Shown here: piece by piece, positions 59,986 to 64,000 of the stretch | How the letters are laid out: each line of letters opens with the position of its first letter | How positions within the stretch are numbered: the stretch's first letter is position 1 | Assembly (NCBI RefSeq): GCF_028993635.1 | Contig: NZ_CP118631.1 | Location: forward strand, 5,270,001-5,334,000 | Direction: 5' to 3' | DNA: 64,000 nt | From: Mucilaginibacter sp. SJ | Lineage (GTDB): Bacteria > Bacteroidota > Bacteroidia > Sphingobacteriales > Sphingobacteriaceae | Notes under the pieces: model-generated | What the model was told of the DNA's origin: nothing | The model's input: the letters and a program-made list of their open reading frames with translations, nothing else | Database searches by the model: none | Translations under genes and position numbers: made by a program

Positions 59986-60096
59986 TTAGTATTGCGCCAG
60001 TACGATCTTGGCAAGCATAGCATCTCTGAACGATGAGGCATCGCTCATGGAGGTTAACCCCAATGAAAACAGAAAATGCATTTGTACGCGTAACAT
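59986..60096 (-). CDS. Possible 36-residue peptide upstream of hmgA
   Basis: From the ATG at 60096 the frame reads MLRVQMHFLFSLGLTSMSDA then SSFRDAMLAKIVLAQY and stops at 59986-59988. The first half is hydrophobic. It has no known family and no clear ribosome-binding site. It could be a leader peptide for hmgA-hppD, a remnant or chance. The absence of repeat words makes it look less random than its surroundings. Confidence 0.25.
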   Translation of the reverse strand: MLRVQMHFLFSLGLTSMSDASSFRDAMLAKIVLAQY

Positions 60097-60191
60097 GATA
60101 CTAAGTTAGGGGGATTATATTTAGGATGCAAGTTTTGGGTTGAATAGTGAGTGGTTGATTAGGTGACTGGTTAGTTATTTTTTAATCCTTA

Positions 60192-60309
60192 CGCCGCCGC
60201 TCGGCTCCAGCCGAGTGGCAACTATAAAACGGCCTCTGGCCGCCGGCATGATGTATACAGGCCAGAGGCCTGGGAATAATTACCACCCGGCTGGAGCCGA
60301 GCGGTGGCC
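60192..60309. repeat. Nested inverted repeat (cruciform-type)
   Basis: The outer arms gccgctcggctccagccgag(tgg) at 60196-60218 and ccacccggctggagccgagc(ggtggc) at 60283-60308 pair. An inner pair, ggcctctggc at 60231-60240 and gccagaggcc at 60261-60270, forms a second hairpin. The element is GC-rich in an AT-rich surrounding and has the look of a MITE or REP-type unit. Confidence 0.8.
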
Positions 60310-60473
60310 GAAAGTTGTAACCTCTAACCTGATCAACTATATAAACTGCTAACTATTCAAGCAACTACTCACCTAATCAACTTAATCAACCATTCACTCT
60401 CCAATAATCAACCATTCACCATAATTCCCTCAACCAAAATCATTAGCTTTGATTATACCAATTAAGCTACTCT

Positions 60474-61469
60474 ATGAAATTAGTATCCTATAAAACCGAA
60501 GACCGAGAACATCTTGGCGTTTTTGTTAATGGCCATATCTATAATTTAAACTCATGCGATAAGCTGATCCCTGATAACATGAACGAGTTTTTATGGGGAG
60601 GGCCCGAACTGATGGAACACGCGGCGCGGGTTAATGAAGAAATCCGGTCGGGAAAGATAGAGGCTAAAGAGGAGCTGTTTTTTGAGCTGATGGCCCCGGT
60701 GCCGCACCCAACATCATGCCGAGACGGTTATGCCTTCCGTCAGCATGTGGCTTCGGCAAGGCGTAACCGTAAGCTGGATATGATACCCGAGTTTGATCAG
60801 TATCCTATCTTTTATTTCACTAACCATAACGCTGTACAAGGCCCCGGCGAAATTGAATGTATGCCCGATCATTTTCAAAAGCTTGATTTTGAACTGGAAG
60901 TGGCGGTGGTGCTTAATAAAAAAGGACGTAACATTACAGCTGCCGAAGCAGATAGCTTTATAGCGGGATATATGATCATGAATGATATGAGCGCCCGCAC
61001 CCTGCAAATGGAAGAAATGCTGCTGAACCTTGGCCCGGCAAAGGGTAAGGATTTTTCGACGGTGGTTGGTCCCTGGCTGGTAACACCCGATGAACTGGAG
61101 CAATATAAAGTACCTGCGAAACCCGGGCATACCGGTAACGCCTATAACCTGGAGATGAAGTGCGTGGTGAATGGCAAACAGGTATCGGCAGGTAATATGG
61201 CCGATATGGACTGGACCTTTGCCGAGATCATTGAGCGTGCTGCCTACGGATGCAATGTATTACCGGGCGACGTAATTGGCTCAGGAACGGTTGGTACGGG
61301 CTGTTTTCTTGAATTGAATGGCACCGGCGTACTTAATAATGCCGATTATGAACCACAATGGCTGCTACCCGGCGATTTGGTTGAAATGGAGGTTACCGGT
61401 TTAGGGATGCTGGGGAATATTATTAAAAAGGCCGATAGTGATTTTTCGATCTTGAAGTTAAAGAAGTAA
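60474..61469 (+). CDS. Fumarylacetoacetate hydrolase family protein
   Basis: Most likely the fumarylacetoacetase that finishes tyrosine breakdown, cleaving fumarylacetoacetate to fumarate and acetoacetate. The 331-residue protein has an N-terminal FAA-type domain (MKLVSYKTEDREHLGVFVNG) and the catalytic FAH fold with PHPTSCRDGYAFRQHV, DFELEVAVVLNKKGRNI (metal-binding E in D-x-E-x-E), MIMNDMSARTLQ, KGKDFSTVVGPWLVTPDEL and GDVIGSGTVGTGCFLELNG. It is divergent from hmgA and hppD, consistent with this role. Fumarylacetoacetase versus another acylpyruvase cannot be settled from sequence. Confidence 0.85.
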   Translation: MKLVSYKTEDREHLGVFVNGHIYNLNSCDKLIPDNMNEFLWGGPELMEHAARVNEEIRSGKIEAKEELFFELMAPVPHPTSCRDGYAFRQHVASARRNRKLDMIPEFDQYPIFYFTNHNAVQGPGEIECMPDHFQKLDFELEVAVVLNKKGRNITAAEADSFIAGYMIMNDMSARTLQMEEMLLNLGPAKGKDFSTVVGPWLVTPDELEQYKVPAKPGHTGNAYNLEMKCVVNGKQVSAGNMADMDWTFAEIIERAAYGCNVLPGDVIGSGTVGTGCFLELNGTGVLNNADYEPQWLLPGDLVEMEVTGLGMLGNIIKKADSDFSILKLKK

Positions 61470-61580
61470 AAAGAGTCTATCACACTATTGCAAATAATTG
61501 TGTCATTGCGAGAAACCATTAGGGAAATTCCGGAAAAAATGGCGATGACGTATAAAATACATTTTAGAGATGGTGTGCGG

Positions 61581-61667
61581 GGCGCGTTAGTGATAGGAGC
61601 GGATACCGGCCTTGTGGCTAATGCCTGTGCAGTATAAGCGTATAGCACGGGCCGCAGGCAACGCCCA
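61581..61667. repeat. Structured GC-rich element
   Basis: Outer arms GGGCGCGTT (61581-61589) and AACGCCC (61661-61667) can pair, with an inner hairpin GCCTGTGC (61624-61631) and GCACGGGC (61646-61653) enclosing TATA-agcg-TATA. The layout recalls a folded RNA or a dispersed repeat; it occurs once in this window. Confidence 0.45.
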
Positions 61668-61719
61668 TATTTATAAAGCAATCAAAAAAATATACTTAAT
61701 AATCAATAACTTACAAATA

Positions 61720-61813
61720 CGTCATTATAAGGTACGAAGCAATCCCAAACTTACAGAGTAACATGTATAGCCTCTCTGCCAATCGGGGATTGCTTCGTAC
61801 CCCGCAATGACGG
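61720..61813. repeat. Palindromic repeat of the CGTCATTGCGAGG-ACGAAGCAATC family
   Basis: Arms cgtcattataaggtacgaag(caatccc) at 61720-61746 and gggattgcttcgtaccccgc(aatgacgg) at about 61786-61813 are inverted repeats around a 40-base centre. The arm words are the familiar dispersed GTCATTGCGAGG.ACGAAGCAATC type. It lies just before the flavin reductase gene. Confidence 0.8.
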
Positions 61814-61831
61814 TTGTGAATAAAAACGTGT

Positions 61832-62722
61832 ATGCCCACCATTAACATATCCGATCTTTCTCCCGTTCAACTTCAAAGTTACCTGAACTTTGCGGTAGCT
61901 CCGCGGCCGATTTGCCTGGCGTCTACAGTTGATAGGGCGGGAAATGTAAACCTGAGCCCTTTCAGTTATTTTAATATTTTCAGCGTTAATCCGCCGATAT
62001 GTATTTTTTCGCCATCGCGTAGGGTACGGGACAATACCACCAAACACACGCTCGAAAATGTAAAAGAAATACCCGAATGCGTGATCAATATTGTTAATTA
62101 TGATATGGTGCAGCAAACTTCGCTCTCAAGCGTAGAATATCCGCAGGGCGTTAATGAGTTTATCAAATCGGGTTTAACACAGTTACCCTCGCAATTGGTA
62201 AAACCCCCGCGCGTGGCCGAATCATATGTGCAGCTGGAATGTGTGGTTAAGGAGGTGATTGAACTGGGGCAAGGCCATGGCGCCGGTAATCTTGTTCTTG
62301 CCGAAATTAAATTGATCCATATCAGCGATACCGTTTTAGACGCGGATGGTAAAATAAACCAAGCCAAAATGGACCTGGTTGCCCGGCTTGGCGGCGACTG
62401 GTATTGCCGGGTTACTAAAGATAACCTGTTTAAAGTAGCCAAACCCAATACCAAAATGGGTATAGGTGTTGATGCACTGCCTTATGCTATCCGCAACTCA
62501 AGGATCCTTACAGGTAACAACCTCGGGCAATTGGGTAACCTCGAAGCTATACCCGGCGATGAAGCTATAGAAGCCTTTGCGCTTACCCCGGAGATAAAAG
62601 AAGTACTTGATGCCACCATCGGCGACAGCCAGACCCGTGAGTTGCAATTACATTTGAAAGCTAAGCAATTGCTTGAAGAGGAGCGGGTTGAAGAAGCTTT
62701 GATGGCGTTGCTGATGGAATGA
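61832..62722 (+). CDS. Flavin reductase family protein (DIM6/NTAB type)
   Basis: A 296-residue protein with the FMN-binding split-barrel pattern: YLNFAVAPRPICLASTVDRAGNVNLSPFSYFNIFSVNPPICIFSPSRRVRDNTTKHTLENVKEIPECVINIVNYDMVQQTSLSSVEYPQGVNEFIKSGLT. The APRPIxxxSTVD and SPFSYFN signatures match the flavin reductase-like family. Similar genes accompany homogentisate and tyrosine degradation genes in other Bacteroidota, as far as I recall. The exact reaction is unknown. The C-terminal 60 residues form a separate helical part. Confidence 0.85.
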   Translation: MPTINISDLSPVQLQSYLNFAVAPRPICLASTVDRAGNVNLSPFSYFNIFSVNPPICIFSPSRRVRDNTTKHTLENVKEIPECVINIVNYDMVQQTSLSSVEYPQGVNEFIKSGLTQLPSQLVKPPRVAESYVQLECVVKEVIELGQGHGAGNLVLAEIKLIHISDTVLDADGKINQAKMDLVARLGGDWYCRVTKDNLFKVAKPNTKMGIGVDALPYAIRNSRILTGNNLGQLGNLEAIPGDEAIEAFALTPEIKEVLDATIGDSQTRELQLHLKAKQLLEEERVEEALMALLME

Positions 62723-62766
62723 TAGCTGAATATGTTTTCTTCTGCCAGTGTAGGAAGGATCATCAG

Positions 62767-63810
62767 CTACATCCCTTTAAAGTCTGTTATAGTGTTTCCA
62801 TCATACCTATACACTCCACCTACAGCACCAAACCAAATATTTCCTTTATCATCTTCTAAAATCCCAAAAACCATTGGCTTATTAGTTATTTCGGTTACTG
62901 ATGGCTTTTTATCAGACAAGGATTTTTCATCGTAACGGGAAAGCGCCCAGGCCGCTGTATTAGCGCTAAAGCCAGAAAGTACCCTGGTGGGGTTATCAGC
63001 ACTTTCTGAACTTGTCCAAATGTTTCCTTTTTTATCTTCGTAAACGTAACCCGCAAATTTCCGGGTGAAATTGGTAAATAAACTACCATCATAGCGCCAC
63101 AGTCCATCGCGGCCGGCGAGCCAGATATTGCCTTTTTTATCTTCCATTACAGAACGAACATTGGTAAAAGGTTTACCATTACGGCTGAAAACGTTAAATA
63201 TTTTTCCGTCGTACACAAAGGTGTTGCCTCTTGTGGCAAACCAAAGCTTGCCCGTTCTGTCTTCAATAATTGAATTAACTTCGTAAGGTGCCCTATCCTG
63301 AAATGTTTTCCCTGTTGGGTCTTCATTCATCCCATATCCGTTTATGATATAATTCCGAAATGATATTCCATCATACCGGCTTGCTCCACCCCAAACGCCG
63401 AACCAGATGCTGCCTTTTTTATCTTCATAAATACTTACAACATCATTATTGAGAAGGCCATCCTTAATTGTAAAATTACGAAAGGATTTACCATCGTAAC
63501 GATAAACACCTGAACCGATAGAGCCGAACCACAAGTTGCCTTTTCTATCTTCTAAAACAGAAAAGAAGCGGGCCGAACTCACTTTACTTGTGATATTGGT
63601 AAAAGATTTCCCATTGTACCGAAAAATACCATCAAATGCAGCAATCCAAATGTTGCCTTTTTTATCTTGTATGATATTACGCGTGATTCGGTTAGGTACG
63701 GTGGGGGCGCTTAAGCTTTCGGCATGCTTTTGCTGGGCCTGTGCGGGGAAATAAATTACTCCTGCCAGCAGTATAATCAGGCAGGACAGAACGTTTCTTT
63801 TATTTTTCAT
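62767..63810 (-). CDS. Secreted two-component-type beta-propeller protein without kinase
   Basis: A 347-residue protein with a signal peptide (NVLSCLIILLAGVIYFPAQAQ) and about eight repeated units with the pattern EDKKGNIWFG..GGVYRYDGKSFTNF, the reg_prop motif of the ligand-binding propeller found in hybrid two-component systems. Here no histidine kinase or other output part follows; the protein ends FGAVGGVYRYDGNTITDFKGM, so it is the sensor propeller alone. It may be a binding protein. It converges with the flavin reductase gene. Confidence 0.85.
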   Translation of the reverse strand: MKNKRNVLSCLIILLAGVIYFPAQAQQKHAESLSAPTVPNRITRNIIQDKKGNIWIAAFDGIFRYNGKSFTNITSKVSSARFFSVLEDRKGNLWFGSIGSGVYRYDGKSFRNFTIKDGLLNNDVVSIYEDKKGSIWFGVWGGASRYDGISFRNYIINGYGMNEDPTGKTFQDRAPYEVNSIIEDRTGKLWFATRGNTFVYDGKIFNVFSRNGKPFTNVRSVMEDKKGNIWLAGRDGLWRYDGSLFTNFTRKFAGYVYEDKKGNIWTSSESADNPTRVLSGFSANTAAWALSRYDEKSLSDKKPSVTEITNKPMVFGILEDDKGNIWFGAVGGVYRYDGNTITDFKGM

Positions 63811-64000
63811 ATCATATCAAAGTTGATCCAGCGAAATTACTTTGATACCTTTCTGTCAGAAGAACCAGGATTGTAAATAAAAATGTAAACTTTGTAAATA
63901 AAGCCTTCATGTTATGCCTGGTGGCCGAAATTTCCTCTCCCGGAGGATGTGCAGATACTTGTTCGGATTGACATTAAGCGTGTGTTAACGCCAGAAGTGT
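63811..64000. other. Right edge of the window
   Basis: No supported gene. On the + strand a frame reading AWWPKFPLPEDVQILVRIDI is open to the edge, but it has a stop codon upstream and no start codon in front of its protein-like part, so it is not annotated as a gene. The region upstream of the propeller gene should hold its promoter. Confidence 0.4.

Larger units (their letters stand above)
59770..60473. other. 704-base divergent intergenic region, hmgA to the FAA hydrolase
   Basis: It holds (a) a possible 36-codon frame upstream of hmgA (59986-60096, minus), (b) a nested palindrome at 60192-60309, (c) degenerate TGAGTGGTTGATTAG words at about 60148-60175 with complementary-style TCAACCATTCAC words at about 60383-60420, and (d) a TAGCTTTG box at 60444-60451, 23 bases before the FAA hydrolase ATG. 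Divergent promoters must lie here. Confidence 0.6.
61470..61831. other. 362-base repeat-filled spacer
   Basis: It holds three repeat blocks: a degenerate gtcattgcgag...ggcgatgacg unit at about 61502-61550, the structured element at 61581-61667 and the palindrome at 61720-61813. No gene is seen on either strand beyond short frames that arise from the repeats. Confidence 0.7.

Noticed and set aside
63898..64000. Protein-like + strand frame at the right edge
   Set aside because: It has a stop upstream and no start in front of the protein-like part; it cannot be judged without sequence beyond the edge.
1..64000. Search for tRNA, rRNA and riboswitches by eye
   Set aside because: No sequence with the T-loop and acceptor pattern of a tRNA, no rRNA stretch and no known riboswitch core was recognised; a covariance-model scan would be decisive.

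Overview
This window looks like chromosomal DNA of a Bacteroidota bacterium, most likely family Sphingobacteriaceae and probably Mucilaginibacter or a close relative. The evidence is a 14-subunit-type nuo operon with a very short NuoG, GldJ and PorV of the type IX secretion system, a SusC/SusD pair, a Wzi-family outer-membrane protein, TAnnTTTG-type promoter boxes and weak Shine-Dalgarno sequences. The genus call is an inference from protein resemblance. I saw no tRNA, rRNA or CRISPR array.

Layout. 1-11.8 kb: nuoC (3' end) to nuoN, complex I. 11.9-15.8 kb: DedA protein, pyrophosphatase, CNNM/CorC-type membrane protein, RsmE and a DUF4159 protein. 16-21.2 kb: orphan biotinyl carrier protein and a SusCD pair. 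21.7-25.3 kb: gldJ, divergent from porV-ispF. 25.4-28.9 kb: one giant membrane protein joining a GH18-like domain, a NodB deacetylase and a GT2 synthase. 28.9-35.8 kb: a small FeoB-associated-type protein and a minus-strand run of two ATP-grasp or ATP-grasp-like proteins, a GCS2 carboxylate-amine ligase, a class I glutamine amidotransferase and an esterase, with a second esterase divergent from it. 35.8-40.4 kb: a vapBC-like pair with a frameshifted toxin, typA, and a group II intron (probably IIC) placed directly behind the typA terminator. 40.4-50.6 kb: small enzymes, mtgA, rpsF-rpsR-rplI, a secreted protein with a frameshift in its signal peptide, wzi-like, dnaX and two acidic proteins. 50.8-57.3 kb: icd, manA, a PAS kinase with a single-domain response regulator, an AlkD-like protein and a second toxin-antitoxin pair. 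57.4-62.7 kb: tyrosine/homogentisate catabolism (hppD, hmgA, FAA hydrolase, flavin reductase). The window ends with a secreted beta-propeller protein.

How the genes work together. The nuo genes form the respiratory entry point for NADH. hppD, hmgA and the FAA hydrolase form most of the route from 4-hydroxyphenylpyruvate to fumarate and acetoacetate; maleylacetoacetate isomerase is not in the window. GldJ and PorV belong to the gliding/type IX secretion apparatus. The ATP-grasp/GCS2/amidotransferase/esterase cluster is the best candidate for an uncharacterised pathway: its enzymes are of types that make and break amide or ester bonds, none has an export signal, and I cannot assign it to a known pathway.

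A second theme is dispersed palindromic repeats of several families. They sit in nearly every loose intergenic space and in two places reach into genes: the nuoF stop codon lies in one copy, and about 12 codons near the hppD N-terminus come from a half copy.
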